A DNA stretch of 64,000 nucleotides from Moringa oleifera (Eukaryota; Streptophyta; Magnoliopsida; Brassicales; Moringaceae). The stretch spans positions 496,001 through 560,000 of the forward strand of contig JAJFZO010000433.1 of the NCBI GenBank assembly GCA_021397835.1, written 5' to 3'. The position numbers were made by a program, and so were the translations under genes. The first letter of the stretch is position 1. The number at the start of each line of letters is the position of its first letter. Shown in pieces: positions 35,820-47,208 of this stretch. Under the pieces are notes generated by a model. That model worked only from the letters and a program-made list of their open reading frames with translations, did no database searches and was not told where the DNA came from.

Positions 35820-38580
35820 TCACCATGATCCTTCAGCACCCACTGTTGGATTATGGAATGCTGTGAACCCCCAGAAGGTCTTCAATGAGTATGGCTGGGA
35901 GATTGTCACACCTTCCTCTGTGATCTTTGCGATCTGCAATTTTTCAGATTTCATGTAAGAAACCAAAGGAAAGAAGATTTCATCTCAGATTGCAACAGAA
36001 TAATGGAGTCACAGATGGAAAGAAGAAAACCTGAAGCTTGTTGACAGCAGACCTATCACGATACAGAAGCACACGCATGCATTTCTCCAGCAACTTAACA
36101 CCTTCTTCAAAACTCAAATCCTCACGCCACTCATCGCGAAGAAGTGGCCTGGCAAGGTGATTCCCAAACCCGGTTGCCACATGACTGTCCTCAAAGTTAA
36201 CACCTATCATACTAACCTGGATAATTACAGTTATCATGACTAAGTCATAGAGTCAAAGCTGCCAAAGCTCGTTGCTGATTGCAAGAAGAAAGAATAAAAG
36301 AAAAGGGTGATGCCTACCATGCCAAGGTACTTCTGCCCATTCTTTACCCCACCAAGGACGAGCGAGTTCCAGAATGGATCAAACTTGTTCCGCCTGTTAT
36401 ACATCACCCTGGTCAAATAGTTGTGCACTTCTTTGGGTCCCAAAGAATTCCCATCATCCCACATATTGTCATATAGTCTGCGAGCATTAAACACCAAAAC
36501 CAACACCAGAACAGTCAGAAGTTTCAAAGAATACAAACATGCATAACACCACACCCAATCATGCCTTTCCCTTCCCCTCAAAAAATGAATAAATAAATAA
36601 ATAAAACTAAAAAGCCAAAGATGGAGAGAAAGGAACACCAATAAAACAACAAGCATGAGATTTGCAAGGGAAAAACAAGTCTTAGCTGGGTCATTACTAT
36701 CTAATATCTAAATAATCAACACTTACATAAGCTCATCAAGATAGCGCAAAATCTCCTGAAAGTCACTTAGTTCTCCACTGGCACCAAGAAGAGAATGTTT
36801 GCCAATCGGTTTCATGCGCTCCACGCTCTTGTATCGCAGGGTGGATCCGTAGGAACCTGCCAAATTTGATGAGAAAGACAAGAATAAAACGATTTTTTTT
36901 TTTTTGCATGTCATCATTGTGATATTAAAGGGGTACGAGTGCCAACAACATCAAATCAGAGAGGATCCTAGGAGTAGTTCAGAAGAACAGAAGGACAGTG
37001 CTGCCTGCTAGGGCATGTCAAGGAAGAAAAGAATCTGAATGAGGGAATGGCAGCAAGTCAAAAGACAACAGTATTCATCATCGTCATAAGGCATCTGTAC
37101 ATGGCATAGTTTAGAAGGAGACCAAAAGGAGAATAATTTGGATACTAGAGGCATTTGGCAAGACAAAAGTAGTGACATGAGCAAAACAAAAAGGGGAAGG
37201 GTGGAGGCTGTAGCTTCAAAAGGAGGGCTGTTATCTCGGGAATAATAAGACCCAATGTGCTGATAAAACCCATAGAGGTACAATGCCGAACACAAACGAA
37301 TGAGCTTCTGAAACTTAGGTTCAATTGGAGAACAGTAAAAAATTTACAAAATAAAATGGAAGCAGACTTCATGCTTATACAAAAATATTCTTTTTAAGTT
37401 CTTTGTTCAATTCTTTGCGCCTCAATGCCTCCCCCACTTAATTTCGTTTGGGGATCACGTTAAATTTGGGAATAGATAACACATGTTTATATTGTTCCAT
37501 CTGATGAAAAACTGAAGATAGTACTAAGAACCGTAATTAAGCAATTTTATGATATAGGTTCTTCCATCAGGAAGCAGTTTTATGGTATAGGTTCTTCAGA
37601 GAATGAGATAAAGGAAGGGCTTGAACCGGTTTACTCCTAAACAGATTCAAAGTACTTTTCCTTTCCTTGGCTCTCCTTCAAGAACCAACCAAAAGCTAAA
37701 ATAGCAGAACTTTGTCAGTTCTCATCCAGGTGTGCCTCTAACTACCTAATATCATCACCGGCAAATGACGAAGCAGCTAGTTCAACTCTATGCAATATTA
37801 TCAGGAAATTAGGATGCCATTCAATTGCCTGGAGAAAGTGGCATTCAAAATGGAACACGACAAGAAACCAAAACACAGATTATTCAACATTTTTCATTTA
37901 TGTTATTTCCCTGAGGAAGCTGAACTACTAGCATTAGAATTGATTACAGACAAAAGCCATAAGTTTCTATTTCTCTACTACTGCTCCAACTTCTCCATGA
38001 CGAAACAGAGGGCTTATTGGTCTCAAAGAGCAAAATCATTTCAATATAAAACAACATATGCAGACAACTTTACTCAATATATAGACTGAGGAAGACAGAT
38101 GAAAATTTAAAGAGTCTATACTTCAAGATTGTTATTGCATAGTCGGTAAAAGCATCTATCGTACCTCCCATGTCAGCAGCCATCAGAATGCCATCTTTGT
38201 ACTTGATTGCTATCACTGATGTCCCAGTCACATATGGGTAGCTGCCCAATATTTCAAATAAACCCAAAAATTATAACAAAGAAATCCCCAATATCCAAAA
38301 AACAAAAACCTTTGTTCTACACACATTTCCTACAAACGCGCGCATGTGTGATGTATCTTTGTTGAGAGAGGGAGGGAGAGAGAGAGAGAGAGCGAGAGAG
38401 AGAGAGAGCATACAGAGTTCTCTCAGAAGCAGATGCCGAGCCCACTAGGTTATGATCGGACTCAATCGAAAACATACACTGCTAGAAAAATTAAAGAAAA
38501 AAATCATCAAGAAACCCCGAGCTTAACGAAAAATGATATAAGTCAGAATTCGAGAATAAAGGACAATTACTTACAGTCAT
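35820..38580 (-). CDS. PBG1: 20S proteasome subunit beta type-4 (beta7 position, PBG1)
   Basis: Seven coding exons give 246 residues: 38580-38575, 38481-38414, 38241-38165, 36856-36727, 36477-36318, 36216-36031 and 35933-35820. The first coding exon holds only ATG ACT. Exon 2 may start at 38481 or 38478 because the acceptor reads TAGCAG; either choice keeps the frame. The proteasome beta fold is evident from YPYVTGTSVIAIKYKDGI, AADMGGSYGSTLRYKSVERM, GASGELSDFQEILRYLDEL, MWDDGNSLGPKEVHNYLT, GNHLARPLLRDEW and RVLLYRDRSAVNKLQIAKI. The subunit is one of the non-catalytic beta subunits (no active N-terminal Thr) in the two inner rings of the 20S core, with a short propeptide. The length equals that recalled for the Arabidopsis protein. 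Intron 3 is 1308 bases and holds no gene. Confidence 0.95.
38370..38410 (+). repeat. GA microsatellite in PBG1 intron 2
   Basis: An imperfect (GA)n run with one GC interruption lies directly downstream (in transcript sense) of the exon 2 donor. In the transcript it is a long CU tract. Confidence 0.8.
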
Positions 38581-38619
38581 TTTGATTTTGGCTATGAATT
38601 TGTTATTGAGAGAGAGAAG

Positions 38620-39314
38620 AAGGACGTAGAAGGGACCAGCTCTGCGATCTGACGATCCTAATATAAACTCCAGAGCTCGCTGCTTTCCCTCTGCTCAAGA
38701 AAAGCTCTCCGTCGAATCTAGGCCACGGGTTTGTGGGTCAAATCAATATCGGCCCAGGCCCAACTACTAGCTACTGTAGATCGCCCTAACTGTCTATCAA
38801 TCTAAGTAGATCGTTAAAAATAAAAAATTACTTATTATCTATGTCTATCTTTCATAGTAATTCTGAATATAATAATAAAACACTGATTAAAAAATCTTTT
38901 GACAATCAATAAATTTAAAAATACATATAATATCTAGTAAAATCTCTTGTAAAATTTAGAACTTTACTTTTTTTTTTTAACCAGAAAATTTAGATCTTTA
39001 CTTTAATTTTATGGAGACATTTATTTTATTCTTTTTTAATTAATTTATTAATATTTCTTTAAATCAAACATCATAAGTTAAAAAGATTCATTCACACACT
39101 TGATTAAATATTTTATATTTTATTAAACTTAAATTAAAAGAATTTTATTTTTATAAAATAATTAATTGTGATATATATATATATATATATATAAGCTTGA
39201 AAAGCAAAAGCTATATATATTAAAGAGGAAAGTAAAGTTCTTCTTTTCCAGAATCGTCCTACACGTTCCCACCCTCCAGCCCTCTCTCTCCCACTTTCTC
39301 CCTGCCCTGTGGGT
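38620..39314. promoter_or_regulatory. Shared head-to-head promoter region of PBG1 and RPAP3-like gene
   Basis: About 730 bases separate the two start codons (38580 minus, 39315 plus). The PBG1 side has a TATATTAGGATCG-like box on the minus strand at ~38657; the RPAP3 side has a (TA)n run at 39173-39192 about 125 bases before its ATG. The middle is AT-rich. Shared use of elements is inferred from distance only. Confidence 0.5.
39173..39192 (+). repeat. (TA)n run upstream of RPAP3-like gene
   Basis: About ten TA units, placed where a TATA box would be expected for a short CT-rich leader ending at the ATG at 39315. Confidence 0.75.
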
Positions 39315-42300
39315 ATGGCTAGGGTTCCAAACAAGCACGGTCGTGATCAAGCTCTGGTATGTGCTTGTCACATTTCTTATCTTTTTAATTCATAGTTTAG
39401 TCTTTGATGTTATTCTGCTTGGTTACTGAGAAAACTGAGCAAGAAAGAAAGAAAATGGAAGCTTGAGGTGCTTTTTGTTATCTTCATATTTGACTGCATT
39501 CTTTACTGTTCAATTTCTGTTGAAGTCCGTGTTTTTTATTTAAAAAGAACTTTCAATATGCGGTTTTCATACTCCACTGCTAAGCTTTCAACTGAAGACA
39601 AAGGGGCTTAGTGGTGTATAACTAAAAAATTATGCGTTTTTTAGGATCAATTATTTCGTTAAATGATTATGATTCTTTTTGTTCATTTCATTGTCTCAAC
39701 AATGTTTGCAGTGAAGTTTTTTTTTTTTAATAGAATGTTTTCAGCGGGTGTTATTGTGGTAGGTAGATTTATTGTCAGCTATTTGTTTGTTAACTGCTTT
39801 TTCCAGGATTTCCAGGGATTTCTGAATGACTTGCAGGACTGGGAAATTTCATTTAAGGAGAAGGAAAAGAAAATGAAACCGCAGGCTCCCGAGAAGGACA
39901 AGTTGGTACTTATCTTTTTAATGTATTTGCAAACATTATTGGGCTTGTTTTATCATGTCAATTTGTCACCAACAGCAAAAATGTTGGTTTGCTAGCTCTG
40001 TGTGCAGGCACATGCCTTTTACCCAGTTTATCTTCATTACATTGGAAATGCAGGGCAAAATGCATATGCAGCATGCCTTGGATTCTTTTTTCATGTGAAA
40101 TTGTGAAATGTGTCAGTCTGTGCACATGAATCTTGCAAAGTATTTAATTTCTTAATTGTATTATCTCCTTGCAAGGCTGGTGAGAAAGTACCAACAAGAA
40201 AAGGCCCTGTAGCTGATTCTTCGAGAAGTAATTTGACATATTCTGATGCAATGAGTCACATATCAAGTAGTTTCATGATGGAAGAGAGCCTTCCAACTGC
40301 TACTTCAGAGAAAGAACTGGTAAGTCTAGTTTTTATCATATCTTTTGGTTTGGTAAAGGTAGACTACTATTAATTATGTTATGTCAATCTATCTTTGGGT
40401 CCAGGGTAACGAGTATTTTAAACAGAAGAAGTTTAATGAAGCTATTGACTGCTATTCAAGAAGCATTGCATTGTCACCAACAGCTGTAGCTTATGCAAAC
40501 AGGGCAATGGCCTATCTTAAAATCAGAAGGCAAGCAAAATGCTTTTTCACAACCTATCCTATTATGTTTATGAAGTATGTGACTAAATTTTAAGAGAATG
40601 TTTATTATGCTTATATAATATGACATTCTGATCTTTTGAAACTCCAGAAGTAGGTTGCCCTGACTTCTGACTTTCGTGTGCTATTTAGATTTGAGGAGGC
40701 TGAGAATGATTGTACTGAGGCATTAAATCTCGATGACCGCTACATAAAGGCATACTCACGTCGAGCAACAGCCAGAAGAGAACTCAAAAAACTTAAAGAA
40801 TCCATGGAGGGCATGTCAAATCTGAACTATCTTTGTTTCTTCATGTTAACAAATGAATAGATTCTGTTATAGAACATTTTGTAATGTTGATTTTGCCTAA
40901 CATGATGAACATAACTGATTGCAGATTCTGAGTTTGCACTGAAATTGGAACCTCATAGCCAAGAACTCAAGAAGCAGTATGCTGATGTCAAATCTTTATA
41001 TGAGAAAGTAAGCATTTCATCATGCACTTTCTATGTTACACGTTACTTATCTGTCAGGAATGGTTATCATCCTGTAAAGCCTACATCGCCTAATTATACT
41101 GCACTGTAAAATATCTTGATTGCCTGTAGATTGTTGCAACAAATTCACTTTTATTATGTCCATGCACTCTTATTACTCTGCTATATCAAATTCAATTGTG
41201 TGAAAGTTGATGGTCTTGTTTATCCCAGGAGATTCTTAAGAAAGCATCTGGGGCACCAAGAAGCTCTGTACAAGGAGTGCAGAAGCCTGGAAACTCAGAG
41301 AAAAAAGTGAATGGAAATGGTGTTCGTTCTGTCTCAAACAGTACTCAAAAAGCAGGATTTTGTGCAGTTGAAGAGGTTAACACAGAGGTACTAGACTAGC
41401 TTTTCTTCCCTAAACTTACTATTCCTTTAAGTAGCCAGGGGAAGTACATTCTTGTGTCCTTTCTTTCTTGCACATAAGATTTTGGTGGTAAGCAGATACT
41501 ATTTTACTATTTTGTAGAATGTGACATGATGAAAGTGTACATTTTTAAGTTTCCTGGATCCATTGACAATTAAGCCGAAAGATGCTTTCTTTTATTTAGG
41601 TTATGGACAAAATGGTTGTTTTGTGTTTCTTTTTGAAATGATGAAATTTGCCCAATGATCTCATTGTCATAAATTATTAAACACTGTTATCAGGAGAATG
41701 AAAGGGAAGTGACCATGAAGGGGCCTTTGTACATGGAGGAAGCGAACAGCAAAGATATAAGGGATGCAACTAGAAGTGAAGGCCAAGGAGTTGATAGCTC
41801 TCCTAGAGATGCTTTTCAGAGTTCTGCTTATGTGGGTGTCAAGGTTTGGCCTGTGATCTTTCTTCAACTAATTGTGTCAGTTACTCTTTTTTGAGGGGTA
41901 TTAGATGGTTTATCTTTTTTTCCGATAAGTAATAATATAAGATGATTTTCTTGCTGAGGACACAAGTTCTACACTGTATTTCTCCTGCGATTTGTGGATA
42001 TATTAACACGGAGGCGGATTTCTTATTATTTTTCAGTTAAAGCTTAATGTTGCATAGTCCATTTTGTGTAGGTTAAATGCCTTCTTATTTTCTTCTCTTT
42101 AATAATGATTATCACTTTTTGAATGAAGGTGTTGGGTATGCTGACCGTATTGTGCTTTTAACTCACACAGATGAGTTGAAGGCCTAATTAGGTGCACTAG
42201 GTGTATTTTGAGTGTGTTTTTGTTTGACTGCACTAAGGTTTATTATTGCACATGTTACTTATGTTGCTTATACTTGGTTCCTTTTTTAACACTTGAAAGT

Positions 42301-43781
42301 GTTCTCTTCTCATTTTTCACAGAGGAATCACATAACTAAGAAGCAGGAACTGAAGGCATCAGTACAAGAGCTTGCTTCTCGAGCAGCTTCCCGGGGAAAG
42401 GCTGAAGCTGCAAAAAGCATCACAGCCCCAAATTCAGCTTACCAATTTGAGATTTCTTGGCGAGGTTTTTCTGGTGATCGTGTACTACAGGGTCGTCTTT
42501 TGAAGGTCTGTGGACCTTAATAGAGTTATTCTGGTTTAGTTCTAAGGTGATTCATGTTTCAAAGATCTTACTTCAACTACAGTTGGTAGAAAAAAATGTG
42601 TTAAATTTGACAACTTGTGTTCAATAAGACATCTTCATAGTTGTACATGAGAAGAACAAATTTTGTCTGGCCTAAGTTTGAACCGTTCCTTCTTATTTGG
42701 ATGGTCTTCAGAAGTATACCCATGATTTAATTGCTGAATTACATCACAGGAGGAAATTAAGAAGAAAAAATTGTCTTTAGCTTTGGGCCAGACCAAAGTC
42801 TTAATTTGTTTTGATAGGCTTCTATAGTTAGAAGTAGATTTGAACACTAAACGTTATGCTAATGCTCATTGATGTTACTCTTCTTTTTTTTTTTTGGCCA
42901 CTTTCTTATTTCATTTTGTTTCTTTCATGTTATCTTTTCACTGATGTTCTTTTTCTTTATTTGGAATTATTAGGTTACATCTCCAAGTGCAATGCCTCAG
43001 ATATTTAAGAATGCTTTGTCTGCGCCAATTCTGATTGACATCATAAAATGTGTTGCCACTTTTTTCACGTAAGTAGATGTTTCAATTTGAACAGTTTTTA
43101 GTTCTGCCTGACTTCAAATACATGTTTGAATGCCTTCTTTCATTTGTTTGCACAGTGAAGAAATGGATATGGCTGTGAAATATATAGAAAATTTAACGAA
43201 GGTCCCAAGATTTAAAATGATCATCATGTGCCTTTCATCTACAGACAAAGCTGGTATGTATTCACAATTCAACTTCCTCAGTGAAATATATTTTAGAGGT
43301 TTACATGGCAGTAGAAAGTCCTTTACGCGAAAGGTTTCCTTTGGAGTGCTATTGGCATTTGAGTGGTGGTTTACATGCATATTGTAAAATGAAATTATCC
43401 ATGATTTGATTGTTTTTGTTTAACCATCTGGCCATGCATGAGACTGTCAAAGTAGTAAATCCCATGAAAGCAGTTTATGGTAGTTGCTTGCAAGTTTCAA
43501 GAGGTTGTCCGGTGCTGAAGGAGTTGTAATGTTTTATGGGTACTACATAGTGTTAGCCTTTAAAAGGGAAACATGAAGGAAAGAAAATGCTCTTTAGAAG
43601 CTTTAAACTATTTTTTTCAATTACGGGTTGTGCAGTATATAGACATCATGATAATGACTGAATTACCTTCTGAACAGATCTTCTGAGGATATGGGATGAA
43701 GTATTCTGTAATGAGGCTACTCCAATTGAGTATGCGGAGATTCTTGATAACCTGCGATCCAAATACTGCCTCAAACAATGA
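39315..43781 (+). CDS. RPAP3: RPAP3-like TPR co-chaperone
   Basis: Twelve exons give 467 residues: 39315-39356, 39807-39905, 40176-40319, 40405-40529, 40689-40810, 40925-41007, 41229-41387, 41694-41843, 42323-42505, 42974-43068, 43156-43253 and 43678-43781. Three TPR motifs lie at ~94-200 (GNEYFKQKKFNEAIDCYSR, AVAYANRAMAYLKIRRFEEA, AYSRRATARRELKKLKES). A charged linker leads to an RPAP3_C (Monad-binding) domain from ~355 (NSAYQFEISWRGFSGD ... AEILDNLRSKYCLKQ). The order matches RPAP3 of the R2TP complex, which works with HSP90 in assembling RNA polymerase II and related machines. Introns 4 and 5 begin with GC (AAG|GCAAGC at 40530; AGG|GCATGT at 40811); alternative GT sites nearby break the frame. 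Confidence 0.93.
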
Positions 43782-46440
43782 CAAACACATTTGAAGGAAT
43801 GGAAATTTGCTCAGTCATCAGTCAAGTAGCAAATGTGAGGACTGTGTGATTGACATCACCCCCTAGGTCGTATTAACTGTAAATTTTCTGTTGCACAGTC
43901 AAATGTTCCATCGTTACTGTTTTGTATCACTTGGTGGACATTCACGAACAAATTTATGAGTTGGCAAACATGTCCGTGTGTTTCCTGTTGTTTTTGATTT
44001 CCATTCTAGTTTAAGTGAAATTATTAGAATTGCTTTAAAATTTATGTCATGTGTATTATCCTGGCCATCTTGGTGCCTTGGGTTGTTACTTTTGCAGCCG
44101 AGTGAAATTAATAAATTTAGTCCTTTTGGGATGCGATACCTTGTGAACTTAGTGATTTTTCATTGACATTAATATCAGGACTTCACACTGAGAATGGATA
44201 CTAAGAATCGAGGTTCATCAGAAGGCCATAGCTCATGATTTGGTTTATTTTCACTCCAATCTGATGGTATTTGATATGACTCTGGCTCAGGTTTTTATTA
44301 GGTTCTGGTTGAGTTTGATTCCCCTCTTTGATTTCATCTTTTTGTTTTTAGTCTGCTTTTCCGGTTTAGTACATGGAGGACTATAAAGCCAAATCAAAAG
44401 TACCATAATGTGCATGTCTCCTACCAAACTCACCTGATAAGAAATTCTTGATTTTGGACTTAGTGCTTAGTGGCTTGATGGGGCATGACTATAGGTGCAG
44501 CCACCCACTCTACCATTGGCAGCATGCCCTGGTTGGGTAAGAGCTTATTCATTCACAGAGTTGACCGAACCTGGAGGACGCATCAGTTGCAGAGCCAGAA
44601 CCAGTAGGTCAGTGAATTAACCTCACCCATGCATTCCTTTGCTTATGGGACACTGACCACTGCCGGTGACACCATCTTGGACCACCTGAATTTCCCATTT
44701 TAATACTAAAATTGCATGTACACTTCTATACTTTCCCTTTGTATATATTGACTTGATTTACAAACAGAAGAATGTGCATTGTGTATGATGTAATGTTTTT
44801 GCGTCAGTTTTGTGGTCCTACTCTTCATTTCTAGGTCTGGCACATTTCTGCTGTTCAATCCTATTCAATTAGGGTCCAGTGTTTTAAGATCATCTCTACT
44901 TTTATTGTTGGAAGTTGGGGATTTTTCTTTTTCCTTTTGGTTTCTAAGTTCCTTCATGAGTTGTGAATTTGGGTCTTGTCACCTTCAAGCATCTTGATAT
45001 TTTATCAACATATTATGGCAATTTTATATCAAAAAGAAAGATTTTTTTTTTATTTAACATGGCAGTTTTTTTAAGTTAAATGTCTTAATCTATGATGAGT
45101 ATTATTAGCATTAAATTTGATTTATTATTTGGTGATTTGATAAATATTTGATTTTTTTTTTAAAGAAAAACAGGAGTTTCATGGTATTGCAAAATAAAGG
45201 TGTCATCTTTTGGAACCAAAATAAAGAGTATTGCAAAATTGACAATCTCAAAGAAGGTCAACACTAAAAATATCTATCAAACAAAATAAATTTTACAAAA
45301 GACAATGAGTTTAAAATTTTAATAAATTAAAATTTTAACTGAATATCTCAAAATGTGACACTTGTCCGCATCAGCTTGGTGTTACCCAGGGGCAACAGCA
45401 GGAATGCTTGATTTAATTGGTAAGCAAGAAAACCCTTTGATAGATGACAACTCACGTTTTTTCATTACCAAAAAGCTTCCTTGGCCCCTGAAAACGAAAG
45501 CAAAAGAGTCAATACATATAATATAAAATTACATGGCATAAGCCAAGCTCATGTTCATTATTAAGGCATAATTGCAAGATATAGGCAATCTGATAACAGC
45601 CTTCCAGGATGATAAATGAGTGCCAACGATGAATGGATCTCTTTCTTTTAACTAAATATCTCCGCTGGTTTTGGTGGTAATATAGTATGTCCTTTTGGGG
45701 ACCCATATTAGTATAACCTACATGGGACATTACCTGTAAAATTCTTATCATTCTTTGCTTTTCACATGTGTGGTTACCAGTTAATGTATATGATGCATGT
45801 AATCAATGCACTTCATTAGTTACATTTGGTATGAGAAAGCAGTGGGAAGAGTTTGAAAACTGAAAGGAATAATTTTTAATATTTCTAAAAATTTGACTCA
45901 CTCATAAACTAGTTGCTTGATGTTATTGTAAATGGAAGATTAGTAGTTTTGTTGTAACGATTCCAGAGAACTTTTGCGAAAATTAAATTTGTATTCAAAT
46001 GGATATCATATTTTGCAAAAAGTCATCCTTTTGCCTAACATTAAGCCCCACAGTTTCAAGAACAGCTTTTTTCTTGAAAGTCGGAGCACGCTACAGTAAT
46101 TCATGCCTATATATACATTATTAACGTACAAACTTTCAAAGAAGAGAGGGAGAGAGAGAGAGAGAACAATGGTGATCCTTTGGCACCAATAGCGGGAGCA
46201 AGCATGGCGTTTCTTGAAAAGAGCCACTCAAATTCAAAGTCACGGTGTCTCCTTAAACAAGAAAGAAAAAAAAAAGAAAGAACAAAAGAGAATTGATGTG
46301 GCGTTACGGTGCATGGTGTACACCAATTTTCAAACACCAAAAGCGGTCGAGGTTCTACTGGTAGTCTACGAAGGTCTGACACAAACCGAGCAGGTCGCTT
46401 TTACCAGCGAACAAAAATAGTATAAAAAACTGACACATCA
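43782..46440. other. Gene-free spacer, RPAP3 3' UTR to EFR3-like promoter
   Basis: The left ~200 bases are 3' UTR. The remainder has mixed composition with no frame that shows a domain or signal. CT and GA tracts increase from ~46140, and a CT-rich leader for the EFR3-like gene likely begins around 46440. Confidence 0.5.
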
Positions 46441-47208
46441 CGTGATTTTACTCTTTTTCTCTCATGTTCCTTTAATTCCTCTAAATCCACGCGCCCTTTT
46501 CTTTCTCTCTCTTGATTGATCACTTTGTTCTGTAGCTTGTGCGTGCGTTCATCCACTACCACTCTGTTATTCTTTGCTCTTGCAGATCTACAGCCCCTGC
46601 AGGGCGAGGTTCGTGGCATTCTGATTTTTCTCTCTGTTTTGCCTCCCGTTTAATGGGTGTATTTTCACTTGTCTTATAATCTTGATGAGCGTTTCTGAAG
46701 GTTCTTGTGTTTTCTGGGTATTCGATACTTGGGTTTCGTATCTGGGTATTTGCTGTTTTTCCACGAACTAGGTATTTTGGTGCAAATCATGGTATAAAAT
46801 GTCCATGTTTGTTCTTAAGTTGGCCTCGAAAATTTGTGTCTTCTGTTCTGGCTGGTAGTGGTTAACCTTCTTGTCTGTATTTCATTTTAGGTTCTTCTTT
46901 CTTCATGCATCATTTGGGTTAGATTAGTTTTGCTGCTGCTTCTGTTGTGCCATAAATGTTCATTCGCGGCAGTTGCGCCTTGTCTTCTTTTTTTTGTTGG
47001 AATTCTTCTGTAGATATGTAGTTCTTGCGTTCTAGGTGTTCTGGTCCCAAGCATTTGGTCCATATCGTTTTGTGTATACTGTAATCTTTATGTCACTCTT
47101 GGTTCCTACTTTGGTAACTGAAGAGGAAGATTTTTAGTGTGCCTCTGCCTAATTTGTTGTTCACTGGTTTTCTTTGCTTTTCTTTTCTTCTTTGAGAATG
47201 TACAGGAA
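46440..47208 (+). other. Leader region of the EFR3-like gene, probably with a leader intron
   Basis: A CT-rich leader-like stretch (46445-46610) is followed by a T-rich segment that ends in GAGAATGTACAG|GAA at 47205, three bases before the ATG at 47209. The acceptor is convincing; the donor (perhaps near GCGAG|GTTCGT at 46609) is uncertain. Confidence 0.45.
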
